From positions 744,001-808,000 of the forward strand of contig VFSE01000211.1 in NCBI GenBank assembly GCA_010157825.1: a DNA stretch of 64,000 nucleotides, read 5' to 3'. Of the stretch, positions 54,530-64,000 are shown one piece after another; position 1 is the stretch's first letter; every line of letters starts with the position of its first letter. Position numbers and translations under genes: made by a program. The DNA comes from Vickermania ingenoplastis. Taxonomy: Eukaryota; Euglenozoa; Kinetoplastea; Trypanosomatida; Trypanosomatidae. The notes below the pieces were generated by a model that saw only the letters and a program-made list of their open reading frames with translations, had not been told where the DNA came from and made no database searches.

Positions 54530-56174
54530 AATTCCAAATCTATATAACATATGGCCATCTTGTTGTGAAAGAACGCCCTGGAGGAAGAGAAAGAACCGAA
54601 AGAACAGAAACACCATACGAAAACGTTACCAAACCTCGTGCCACAAGGAAACAAGGACACACATGAATAGCAACGACATCACCCGTCCCCCGACTCCAAG
54701 GCATCCCGAACAAACTCGTAGTTTTCACAGCTCTCACTTTCTAACTTTCCAGAATCCGACACCACATGAAAAGAAATCAAACGCAGGAAATCCCACCGGT
54801 AACAAAGCTGAAACAAAACCCAGAAAACGCAATGAAGAAAGTGCCACGAAGAAACCAAGGAGCGAAGCAACGAACCCTCGGAAGTAACGAAGGCACAGGC
54901 GCAACTAATCAGGGCTCTTCATGCCTACTGGAAGGAGTCCTCCCTCTGACTGCGGCCTCATTAACTATATACCACACCCAGCTGTTTGGATTATATCTCC
55001 AGCCAGGCTGACGTGTCTATCTTTCGTTTCTCTTCCTTTACTCTGCGCCATAAACCCCACATATACGACCATCACTGGCGCAGAGGGCCCTTGCCATAGG
55101 ATGAATCGCAAACAGAAGGCCATGGTCACGAAGTAAGTACCCTGAGGTACCATTCCTACTACACACGCGTTGCTTACTTGCACGGTCGCCACCTCGGTCT
55201 GCGATCTCTCCCGCACAAAGACAGGGACAAATACATATATATCCCCTTCCGCCTTTTTTCTCCCCGCCCCTTGCGTACGTTAACCCGGGGATATGCCGAG
55301 GCTCCGCTGCGCGCACTCCACCCGGAAGAAGACCAAACGGATTTTCGACCAACGGGACTGTGGCACAGCGCTGGACGATCTTATGACAAAAGCGCACGAG
55401 ACCAACTACCGGCTCGTCAGAGGAGTGGTGGACGGAAACCGGAGCCACGCAGGAGAGGAGTTCCACTAACGCGGACACAGCCACCCATTCCCAAAGTACT
55501 CGAACATCTAACACTTGAGGAGTCCATGAGGCAGAGCCAGCCACAACCGCAACACACCTATACACAACTTCATCTCCCATCAATAACTTTTCCAAATCGC
55601 AAACAGAAGGCCATGGTCACGAAGTAAGTACCCTGCGGTACCATTCCTACTACACACGCGTTGCTTACTTGCACGGTCGCCACCTCGGTCTGCGATCTCT
55701 CCCGCACAAAGACAGGGACAAAAAAAAAAAAAAAAAAAAAAAATTCCAAATCTATATAACATATGGCCATCTTGTTGTGAAAGAACGCCCTGGAGGAAGA
55801 GAAAGAACCGAAAGAACAGAAACACCATACGAAAACGTTACCAAACCTCGTGCCACAAGGAAACAAGGACACACATGAATAGCAACGACATCACCCGTCC
55901 CCCGACTCCAAGGCATCCCGAACAAACTCGTAGTTTTCACAGCTCTCACTTTCTAACTTTCCAGAATCCGACACCACATGAAAAGAAATCAAACGCAGGA
56001 AATCCCACCGGTAACAAAGCTGAAACAAAACCCAGAAAACGCAATGAAGAAAGTGCCACGAAGAAACCAAGGAGCGAAGCAATGAACCCTCGGAAGTAAC
56101 GAAGGCACAGGCGCAACTAATCAGGGCTCTTCATGCCTACTGGAAGGAGTCCTCCCTCTGACTGCGGCCTCATT
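54530..56174. repeat. 1,212-bp tandem repeat unit and truncated second unit
   Basis: 54530-54962 and 55742-56174 (433 bp each) align with no gaps and only about one base difference, at an offset of 1,212 bp. The full unit is thus 54530-55741. The second unit stops exactly where the retroelement begins: the shared text ends in GCGGCCTCATT at 54962 and 56174. Open frames on both strands are short and shifted between copies; no product is recognised. Confidence 0.85.
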
Positions 56175-56504
56175 GAAAAGTTTACGAGTTGAACCTGCGC
56201 CGAAGAATGTTGAAGTTGAAAAGAATTATTGTTCCCTAAAATATATATTTTCCGGTACGACAAATATATATTTTGGATTTGAATTATTATTCTATGTGTA
56301 TCATGTGATCACTCTGTTACACAAGAGAAATTTATTTATATTATATTTTATTATACGTTATATATATATATATTATATTATATTATCTATGGTATTATTA
56401 TATTATTATTTTGAGGATCATATACGAGAAATACAAAGGAAGAGCAAAATTTATACACTCTCATCTGGATTGAAATTTAACGAGAACTAATTATGTAGAG
56501 ACAA
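56175..56504 (+). repeat. Direct repeat, left copy, of retroelement end
   Basis: These 330 bp match 63671-64000 with no difference found by eye. The match may continue past the window edge. Confidence 0.9.
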
Positions 56505-57641
56505 TACAGGATAATGTAATAGGTTCAAAGGTAAAAACTTATGCAATAGAAAACGGAACATAAATATTTAAATAGTTATTTTATTTCAGAATCAAATTAT
56601 CATATGGGGTAAAAGATTGTTCCTCGTATTAGAATTCGCATGCATGCTTTCTATATCTATATAATTGGCTAATTCCTTTTGTTCCCTCTTTCTTATCCTG
56701 TTTTTGTCGCTCTTTGAATAATAGCTTCTGTCGTTGTTTTTATCCCCACTAAAATGTTTTCAATTTTATCCAAACGACAGAGGCTATCCAAAAATGTTTA
56801 TTTCCCATTGAAATAAAAAAAGTATATCATAGTAGTGCAGAACTGTAGCAATTGTAGGTAGCGTAGGAAGATTATTTCTCTTTCTTTCATTAGTTATTTT
56901 AGAAGCCATCACATATTAATAGTCTAATTAGTATATTATAATTATTAGTATTTATTATTTGTATTGATTATTTGTATTGATTATTTGTTTTTATTTGTAT
57001 TTATTTGTATTTGTTTGTATATATATTATTAGTATATAATTATTAGTATATTATAATTAATATTAATATTATATTAATTTTAGGTATTTGGACAATATAG
57101 ATTAATTGTATTTGCTGGGGTATACTCCGCTTCACTTTCGTTAAGGTGTTAGTGCACTTTAGGCGTCACATTATTGTATAAACAAGATTATTTATAGAGT
57201 ATTTATACATTGTTATATTCTATTGTTATAGGTTTTGCTTTTCTCATGATTAATCTATATAGAAGTCTAATGCTGCATGATTAATCCCCATCTCTTTACT
57301 CTGCATATTAAACAAAATTTGGTTCCTTACGTAAATATAAAAGATGATTCTAATTTTTTTGTTACATCAATCATTATTTCTTATTATATACAATTCTTCT
57401 TTTGCAAAACGCTTTTAAATTTCGCACCGCAATACAAGTGTTTGCAAATCCCACATACCAACTCTTAAGCATCTATAGGACTAGGAGCATTTTGTCTACT
57501 TTAGGTATCTCATTGTTTAATATACAATATTCACTATTATTAATTCTAAAATTTCTTGTTGTACTGCAGGATTTTTCTTTTTTATCTTATTTAATACATA
57601 GATTTGCATACATATACAACATATATTTATATTTATATATT

Positions 57642-57673
<32 letters not shown>

Positions 57674-58575
57674 TTGTTTACTATAATATGTTCTGATTAA
57701 ATCTCATCTATCCACTTTTATTTTATTATAACTTAGTTTTCCTACGACAATATAAAAAAATATTATTTCTAATAGTTCAAATACTTTCGGTTACTACGTG
57801 GATAGCATAGTTATTACGATCCTTGTATTTCGATCTGTCCTATTAGGTAACGTTATTGGTATTAGGATTGACGACAGCAGGTTCCTACTCATTAACAGTT
57901 TTTGCAACCTTTCTCCTTCAGCACATCTGATTAGGTATGGTGTTATTTTCCAGGATATGAAATTTGCTTCTCAGACTTCACATTGATCATTCCTAAGATG
58001 ATCTTATATTCCAAGGTATTTCTTTGTGTGTTTACTTCTGTCAACTTAGTGTTATCTTATCTCTGTCTCTTAAACAATCAAACAAAAATTCTTATTTACG
58101 GGAAACAATTTAGCGTTTAGTCTTTGTGTGTGATAATTACTTTATTTCTATTGTCATTTTATTTTTTGTTGTTGTCTTTTAATCATAGTTGCTTATCATT
58201 TTATTTTTATTTCTTCGTTATTTTCATTTCTATTATGCTTTTGTTCTTCTGGAATATTCTTGATAGTGCTTTACAAGAATCTTTTTCTTTTCATAATATA
58301 GTCTTGTAGGTGCATAGCACCGACTTGTTGTCTTCCAATATTCCGTTGTAATTAACTAATATCAAAATATCGATATATTTATTGATTTAATTTACTTTCT
58401 CATAGCCGTTTTTACTTTTTGTTAGAGGTTAAATCCCCCCTTAACGGCTTCCGTAAAATAAGGACTAGCAGTGGAATCATCAATAATTTTATAGAGGGGA
58501 CTTTTTAATTAAGTATTAAAGTGCTTCAAGACATCAACGAGTATAATTTGAGCACATTTATATGATATGTTCCGG

Positions 58576-58890
58576 ATGACGGAGATTTATCTCCGCCACT
58601 TTTCTGCCAACAGGCAGTTAAGTAATTATTGGGGTGCCGGAAGCGAGTTGATCAATAAAGTGCTTCCGAAGATCCGGAACGGGGTATTTAATAAAAAGTC
58701 CTACCAGTTTGGAATGCCAGACCATTACGGTTTACCGTAATGTTGTGTCTGATGATCCGGATATCGGAGACCACTTTTCTTAATAATTTTTTGGGAGTCT
58801 CCACTTAAAAAGTGTCTTCAGCAAAATTAAGTTGACGCAATGAATAATAATTATTAACATCATTAAAATTTTTCACGCTGAAGCACTTTT
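58576..58890. other. Cluster of inverted repeats (potential structured RNA) in element leader
   Basis: Six stems lie within about 315 bp: CGGAGAT/ATCTCCG (58580-58595), CTGCC/GGCAG (58604-58617), CGGAAGC/GCTTCCG (58638-58668), CATTACGG/CCGTAATG with a four-base loop (58723-58742), GGAGAC/GTCTCC (58766-58802), and a long arm pair AAAAGTGTCTTCAGC with GCTGAAGCACTTTT (58808-58822 and 58877-58890). The density is far above the surrounding AT-rich sequence. A role in RNA packaging, priming or translation of the element is inference only. Confidence 0.65.
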
Positions 58891-59547
58891 CATAAGTTCC
58901 AGCAGACACATGACTTCACTCTGTGCGCTAGGCTGAAGATCCGGATTAAATACTGGTAGGCATAGATTCCACTGCTTAACACAATAACTGATAGTCCTAC
59001 TAATAGTATAGTTATTAGCGCCTCTCGGGCAGCGCTTGATTTTATTCTACAGATCATCAGAGAAGTCTCCCTCAACAATTGAACTATTCACCTTCAAGGT
59101 AAGTTTACACAAACAACTCGTTGATGTCCTCGAGTCTCTCTCGAGTTCTTTACAGATACGTGAGATATTAGGCGTCTTTTCAACACAGTTAGCAATTAAA
59201 TTTTAAATTTGATTTTGATCAACGGTTAATTAATTACAAATTGCATATTGCGGACATAACTATAGTCTTACAATTCTCACTAGGCACAGCAGTTAAAACA
59301 GTCTTTCGAGCTCTCTCAGAATGATCTCCGACGGGATCCAATGACGGTTTCCTTTCCTAGTACTTCAATACGAGACACTCATATTCTTGGTAATGGTTTA
59401 TAGGCAACATCGTCTAACAGCTAGGCAAGATAATTTTTTCTATATGTTAGATGTTCCTGATCTACTAATACTCTCACAGCGCCTAATTTTCACAACTTAT
59501 TGTCTGTAATATCGTTAGTTATCAACCTCCCACTATTCTTTGGAAAC

Positions 59548-62500
59548 ATGACGGCTTACACTCCATACTCAGATGAAGACTTAAAAGACATCATCTTAAC
59601 GGTCTCTATTGGTAACTTCGTTTCCTATAAGCAACGCCGTAAAGATTATACAACACCCAGATGGACGACGATCACTGGGATGGTCACCGCGGTGAACCTC
59701 CATCAGTCAGCCACTCGCAACTCTATACAGGTCAGCTCTGTGAATGTCCAACGTAAGAGTGGCAGACAATCGACACAAACCATTACCCGGACGTTTGGCA
59801 GCACCCCAGAATATGAGTTCACCGATTTCAAGATTGTGTCTTCCGGGGAAGAAACTCACTCTGGTAATGAATTGGATAACGAAATTTCAGACAGCGTAGA
59901 AAGTGAGACTCCGGAGTTTTCTTATACGGGCCCTCTTGACATCACACAATTACTGGAAGCCACGAACCCTCGAACATGGTTTGCGCACGTAGACTCGACT
60001 GAATTTGAGTATCACCTCCAGGACGCCTTGAATCAAAGATTTAAGATCACCCCGTATTCCCCAGTGAACTTACTCACAGCTAGGGACGCAATCATTCTTT
60101 GGATGCGAATCTGTCGGCGAATTCCTAGAACACTCAGACCTGAGGTGATGCGAGAGGATATGGCCAACAAGATGTTAGATATCCTCCAACAAGCCTACTG
60201 CATCGCGAACAATATTAATCCAACAGAAGTATATAAGCGCCTAAAAAAAGAAGAGAACCCGTTCTTTGAACGTGTCGCGGAAATACAGGCAGAAGAAAGT
60301 AAGAAATCGGAGGAAGAAAAAAAGAAGAGAGCGGCCGAATTTGCCCGTTCACAAGGAGCGAGAAAGGCATTTGCACCTGCGGCAAAAGTACCATATCACC
60401 CACGCCGCCAACAAATGCAATCCGCAACCCGACGGAACTGCTTCATCTGCCAGAGCATGGGGCATTCGGCATACAATTGTCCGTGGAAGTACCAATTGAT
60501 GAATCAGACACGTTTCCCCGCGGTCCCTTCGTCTTTTCCCCGACCACCCCACCCCACCACAACCCCCACTACATCCGCAGAAACCAGGTTTACTGCAATG
60601 AACCAGACTTCAATGGAAGAACGACCCGATGGTGTTAGAGGCTCAAGGGCTCTTGGAGCAGATTCCTTCGATACACCAACATGCAGAAGGCCTCACACCG
60701 ATCCAACGCAGTCTCTACACTACGAGGGGATCTCCGCAGGTTTGGCGGACACGCTTTCGACTACTGCAGGAAGCTTTGACATACCCCTCCCCGTTGGACA
60801 ACAAGAGTTTCTTAACCCTGGAATACCTGCTCATGCATTATATCCTTGCACGGACCGATCTCGCCAGCACCACTCGGAAGACCTACCTAGGACAAAGTAT
60901 CTCCCTGTGCAAATTGTTAGATGTGCCTTGCCAGCATCTTCTGAGCCACGCCAGGGGTCAAGCAGATCAACGCCCACTCCACCAGGCTCCCCCGATAGAA
61001 AAGGAAGAATTGTTTCGCCTCATACGGACGTCTCAGGATATCCACCTCAAAGCGGGGCTTTTTCTGGCTTGGAAAACGGCCAGTCGATGGAGCGATATCC
61101 GTCTCTTACGTCCAGAGAATTTCATACGTATGACAACTCATACAATTGTGATCCATTTCACCGAGGGCAAGACGCTTTCCAAGAGACCTTTCAAACCGTA
61201 TTCGGTATGCGTTGTAAAAGACAAATCGAACATGGATTGGATCCACACATTAGTACGGAACTCCCCGGCTCAAAAGATGATCTTCAAGGACTATTCTACG
61301 ACCCGTGTGAGCCACATATTGAAGAGCATACGACCGGAATTGTCAGCACATTCGATAAAACGAGCGGCAGTCGACAAAGTTATCGCTATAGTGGCACAGG
61401 AAAAATTGGATCCGTACACGATACCCCTGATGAGCAAGCACCACAGCAAGGATTATCCGCTCCCGGAACAAACGATTCGATATTCCAGCAATCCGGTCCT
61501 ATGGGGAGAATTCCTTGGATCCAGCAAGGTTACAGCACTCCTCTAGAGCTACTATTTGAAGACAACTTTGTATATGATCCGGATATTTACGGGCATTACC
61601 CGTGGGACCCTAGATCGCGCCATCACGCCGTGCATGCCAAGGTTGCAAAATCTCCTGAGGAGTTACTCTTACCACTGAATGCCAAGCCAGTCACACCTTT
61701 GGATTTGAAGTTTATCATGCGCATGTTGCTTCCTGCCCGACAGACGCGTATGACGTATCTGATCGACCTGTTAGGGGCCCCTCCATTCGTGGGTTCGGTA
61801 GCTCGCCTTACTACGGAACAATACTTGAGCCAGGATGATTTTACCCTTCTACTGAAATGCTCCATCATAGAACAGTGGAACGAAGGGGACATAGCGGAAA
61901 GCCCTCCGATGAGACCATTCACAGTCGTTGAAGATAAAGGAGACTACAGAAGACGTCGTTTTATTGCGTGGCCGCGGGAAGCGAACGAGTCTGTCAAAGC
62001 TTCGGGTTATATCCCCGATGTTCCTTTAAAGCATATATCTGAATACTTGTATGTGGTTAATTTAGAGTGTGGATTTACGTCCGATCTAACTACGAGTTTT
62101 TTCCAAGTACAACTTCCGGCATCTATACGCCATTTGTTTTATATCGTTGATAATAATGGACTACGTTGGAGGTTGACACGCCTTCCTATGGGACACATTG
62201 TTTCTCCCGAAATTATGCAGACTATTACAGCAGCCTTAGCGGGGGACGAACGCTATGTTCCTCCTCCACTCATTGCAAAATCTGTATCTGTACACGTCTG
62301 GATAGACAATGTCAGATATACTGGATCTCACAAGGATGTATTTTTAGCCTCCCAATTGTTTCAAGACAACGTTATGAAAGCCCATGCAACGACGAATGCG
62401 GAAGACACCATGTATGGAGAGGCTTATGATTTTGTAGGGGTGCATTTTGATCACACGTCGCACACAGTCTCTCTGAGAGAGAAAACTATCAAAAAGTTAG

Positions 62501-63210
62501 AAAAATTACATTACGGTATTACTTTTAGGCAACTCGAAAGATTGTTTGCTCAGCTGCGTTTTGCTTCCAGTGTATTAGGAATCGACATCGCACAGTTTTA
62601 TATTGCCATTAAAATAGTCCGACGGCGGCTGTCTCAGTTAGCTCGACACGCATTTATCATTGATTTTCCAGCAAATGTAAGTTTCGCGGCTTACTTAGAG
62701 TTGAAAAAATGGACAGAAACGGTGACGAATAACACGCCTCGACCTGTCCCCAGTCCTATTGACGCCAATACCCCCATTTCATGGACCTTGTTTACGGACG
62801 CTAGTCTGTGGGGCTGGGGAAGGGTCATTATCAACAACAACACCAAGTATCTTTGGAGTTTCGGTGATCGATGGAATTTTACGACGGTATATCCTATATA
62901 TGCTTTAGAAGCACTGGCAGTGTTATTAGCCTTACAACATACAACCCTTATTATTGGTTCCAATACACATATCTTAATTTATGTAGATAACACAACGGTG
63001 AAGGGTGCCCTTCGCCATCAATACGGCAATAGCTTGTTTCTAAATACATTCATGAGAGCAGTGCGAGCTTGGATGGCGGAACACCAATGCACCTATATTA
63101 TATCATATATTAAATCAGCGGACAACTTAGCAGATAACCCTTCCCGAGGAGTTCCGATACACACTCGTCGAGACATAAAGGATTACGTCGTTCTCAGTGA
63201 TTCCGGGTAA
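59548..63210 (+). CDS. Gag-like / reverse transcriptase / RNase H frame of the retroelement
   Basis: This 1,220-residue frame starts at the ATG at 59548 (MTAYTPYSDEDLKD). Residues about 1-290 are gag-like, ending in a charged helical stretch. A CCHC zinc knuckle CFICQSMGHSAYNC follows at 60439-60480. The middle part (about 60600-61560) is Ser/Pro/Gly-rich and disordered-looking, and coincides with the nested recombinase frame. The RT-like region spans about 61690-62480, and RNase H about 62780-63170 (LFTDASLWGWG, ALEALAVLLAL, ILIYVDNTTVKGAL and SADNLADNPSRG). It belongs to a virus-like element and is treated as part of that fossil. Confidence 0.8.
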   Translation: MTAYTPYSDEDLKDIILTVSIGNFVSYKQRRKDYTTPRWTTITGMVTAVNLHQSATRNSIQVSSVNVQRKSGRQSTQTITRTFGSTPEYEFTDFKIVSSGEETHSGNELDNEISDSVESETPEFSYTGPLDITQLLEATNPRTWFAHVDSTEFEYHLQDALNQRFKITPYSPVNLLTARDAIILWMRICRRIPRTLRPEVMREDMANKMLDILQQAYCIANNINPTEVYKRLKKEENPFFERVAEIQAEESKKSEEEKKKRAAEFARSQGARKAFAPAAKVPYHPRRQQMQSATRRNCFICQSMGHSAYNCPWKYQLMNQTRFPAVPSSFPRPPHPTTTPTTSAETRFTAMNQTSMEERPDGVRGSRALGADSFDTPTCRRPHTDPTQSLHYEGISAGLADTLSTTAGSFDIPLPVGQQEFLNPGIPAHALYPCTDRSRQHHSEDLPRTKYLPVQIVRCALPASSEPRQGSSRSTPTPPGSPDRKGRIVSPHTDVSGYPPQSGAFSGLENGQSMERYPSLTSREFHTYDNSYNCDPFHRGQDAFQETFQTVFGMRCKRQIEHGLDPHISTELPGSKDDLQGLFYDPCEPHIEEHTTGIVSTFDKTSGSRQSYRYSGTGKIGSVHDTPDEQAPQQGLSAPGTNDSIFQQSGPMGRIPWIQQGYSTPLELLFEDNFVYDPDIYGHYPWDPRSRHHAVHAKVAKSPEELLLPLNAKPVTPLDLKFIMRMLLPARQTRMTYLIDLLGAPPFVGSVARLTTEQYLSQDDFTLLLKCSIIEQWNEGDIAESPPMRPFTVVEDKGDYRRRRFIAWPREANESVKASGYIPDVPLKHISEYLYVVNLECGFTSDLTTSFFQVQLPASIRHLFYIVDNNGLRWRLTRLPMGHIVSPEIMQTITAALAGDERYVPPPLIAKSVSVHVWIDNVRYTGSHKDVFLASQLFQDNVMKAHATTNAEDTMYGEAYDFVGVHFDHTSHTVSLREKTIKKLEKLHYGITFRQLERLFAQLRFASSVLGIDIAQFYIAIKIVRRRLSQLARHAFIIDFPANVSFAAYLELKKWTETVTNNTPRPVPSPIDANTPISWTLFTDASLWGWGRVIINNNTKYLWSFGDRWNFTTVYPIYALEALAVLLALQHTTLIIGSNTHILIYVDNTTVKGALRHQYGNSLFLNTFMRAVRAWMAEHQCTYIISYIKSADNLADNPSRGVPIHTRRDIKDYVVLSDSG
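60629..61546 (+). CDS. Tyrosine recombinase frame nested in the gag/RT frame
   Basis: This 305-residue frame opens at the ATG at 60629 in a different phase from the surrounding long frame. It has a core-binding-like helical segment (LARTDLASTTRKTYLGQSIS) and then the catalytic boxes of tyrosine recombinases: TASRWSDIRLL (box I Arg), LSAHSIKRAAV (His-x-x-Arg) and the downstream SKHHSKDYPLPEQTIRY with the candidate nucleophile Tyr. Such enzymes insert the circular cDNA of DIRS-order elements, in place of the DDE integrase of LTR elements. Overlapping frames are known in this order of elements. Confidence 0.8.
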   Translation: MVLEAQGLLEQIPSIHQHAEGLTPIQRSLYTTRGSPQVWRTRFRLLQEALTYPSPLDNKSFLTLEYLLMHYILARTDLASTTRKTYLGQSISLCKLLDVPCQHLLSHARGQADQRPLHQAPPIEKEELFRLIRTSQDIHLKAGLFLAWKTASRWSDIRLLRPENFIRMTTHTIVIHFTEGKTLSKRPFKPYSVCVVKDKSNMDWIHTLVRNSPAQKMIFKDYSTTRVSHILKSIRPELSAHSIKRAAVDKVIAIVAQEKLDPYTIPLMSKHHSKDYPLPEQTIRYSSNPVLWGEFLGSSKVTALL

Positions 63211-63670
63211 AACTACTATGCTAGCGCAATTTTAATTAGGATAGATAGAACCACATTTTCATGGTCAGCTTGGAAGCATTCGATCTTACATAAACACTTG
63301 CGAAAGGGGAGGAAAAAAAGAAACATATGATACTATATACAATAGAACAGACGAATAGAACAAACATACTGGCTAAAGTGGGTGGTTCAGGTGGCGAGGT
63401 TTAGTTTTTGGTTTTGTTATTCAAAAATTTATGTTTTTTGTTCTTTGCCAGATCGTTAGTAATATACTAACTCCTAACCTCCCCTTTGTCGAGTCGTATA
63501 CTATTGACTCGTGCCATTAGTATGGGATATCCCTACGTCCTGGAAATTAAGTTGTGCTACTCCCCTTTCGCTCCTTCCCCTCCCTGATTTCCTTCTTCCT
63601 TTTTTCCCTTGTCGTGTATCAATATGTTTGTTATTCAGTTCAAATGAAACTATAGTAGGCAACAAGGTTC
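63211..63670 (+). other. 3' non-coding part of the retroelement
   Basis: AT-rich sequence without a gene, containing an A/G-rich patch (63305-63330) and a pyrimidine-rich stretch (63559-63612). The open frame entering the next repeat at 63511-63735 has a GTG start and no recognised content. Confidence 0.55.
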
Positions 63671-64000
63671 GAAAAGTTTACGAGTTGAACCTGCGCCGAA
63701 GAATGTTGAAGTTGAAAAGAATTATTGTTCCCTAAAATATATATTTTCCGGTACGACAAATATATATTTTGGATTTGAATTATTATTCTATGTGTATCAT
63801 GTGATCACTCTGTTACACAAGAGAAATTTATTTATATTATATTTTATTATACGTTATATATATATATATTATATTATATTATCTATGGTATTATTATATT
63901 ATTATTTTGAGGATCATATACGAGAAATACAAAGGAAGAGCAAAATTTATACACTCTCATCTGGATTGAAATTTAACGAGAACTAATTATGTAGAGACAA
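63671..64000 (+). repeat. Direct repeat, right copy, or start of a second element copy
   Basis: Matches 56175-56504 and runs into the window edge. It is either the right terminal/split direct repeat of the element or the first 330 bp of a second head-to-tail copy; the window cannot separate these. Confidence 0.85.

Larger units (their letters stand above)
56175..63670 (+). mobile_element. Tyrosine-recombinase retroelement (DIRS order, VIPER/TATE-like), looks whole
   Basis: The left end GAAAAGTTTACGAGTTGAAC at 56175 is exact, because the flanking repeat is uninterrupted at its sister site (54962). The same end reappears at 63671, so one period is 7,496 bp. Parts in order: about 3.4 kb of AT-rich non-coding leader with a hairpin cluster near 58580-58890, a gag-like/RT/RNase H frame (59548-63210) with a tyrosine recombinase frame nested in it (60629-61546), and about 460 bp of 3' non-coding sequence. 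Zinc knuckle, recombinase and RNase H signatures are all readable. It reads as a young, apparently whole copy. Assignment to VIPER or TATE needs a database comparison. Confidence 0.8.

Noticed and set aside
58747-58775. CTGATGA followed by a 4-bp stem, like a hammerhead ribozyme core
   Set aside because: The GAAA that should follow stem II is absent (GACC is found), and no flanking stem III or NUH cleavage site can be drawn.
56175-64000. LTR retrotransposon of the Gypsy or Copia type
   Set aside because: No protease or DDE integrase was seen; the recombination enzyme is a tyrosine recombinase, which points to the DIRS order.
1-64000. CRISPR array, bacterial operon or prophage explanation for the repeats
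   Set aside because: Genes are eukaryotic (CFAP57, U1-70K, ERO1, Pol alpha), spacers carry trans-splicing signals, and the 219-bp units are contiguous coding repeats without spacers.

Overview
The window looks like nuclear DNA of a kinetoplastid flagellate, most likely a trypanosomatid. Twelve intron-free protein genes all lie on the minus strand. They are separated by short intergenic stretches whose minus strand carries pyrimidine tracts, the usual trans-splicing signal. Gene content also fits: CFAP57, eIF4G-like, U1-70K, Prp31-like and a 73-residue repeat of the kind seen in large kinetoplastid cytoskeletal antigens. Coding DNA is GC-rich and spacers are rich in simple repeats. The species cannot be named from this sequence alone.

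From about 51.2 kb down to 1 the genes read as one directional cluster (transcription order): ERO1, DNA polymerase alpha catalytic subunit, CFAP57, a PPR-like mitochondrial candidate, U1-70K, an eIF4G-like MIF4G protein, prohibitin 1, a WD40 protein, a Prp31-like Nop-domain protein, a CLU/TPR protein, a giant CLU/TPR-plus-repeat protein, and the 5' part of TRAPPC2 cut by the window edge. The functions are mixed, as expected for a kinetoplastid polycistron: secretion, replication, flagellum, organelle, splicing, translation and mitochondrial inner membrane.

The giant gene (944-26402) dominates the left third. Its N-terminal third is paralogous to its upstream neighbour at 27233-29494. The rest is an array of about 86 units of 219 bp (1961-20714). 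The array is interrupted by many one-base length differences, nearly all in G or C runs, so they look more like consensus-sequence errors than real lesions. Read as one frame it would encode about 8,500 residues. The Prp31-like and WD40 genes each carry one comparable frame break at a homopolymer.

Beyond about 51.2 kb the composition turns AT-rich and no host gene is visible. This part holds simple repeats, a roughly 1.2-kb GC-richer repeat family (53592-56174), and a whole-looking tyrosine-recombinase (DIRS-order, VIPER/TATE-like) retroelement at 56175-63670. That element carries a gag-like/RT/RNase H frame, and a tyrosine recombinase frame fully nested inside it in another phase. Its first 330 bp recur from 63671 to the window edge, so the element either has a long direct terminal repeat or is followed head-to-tail by a second copy.
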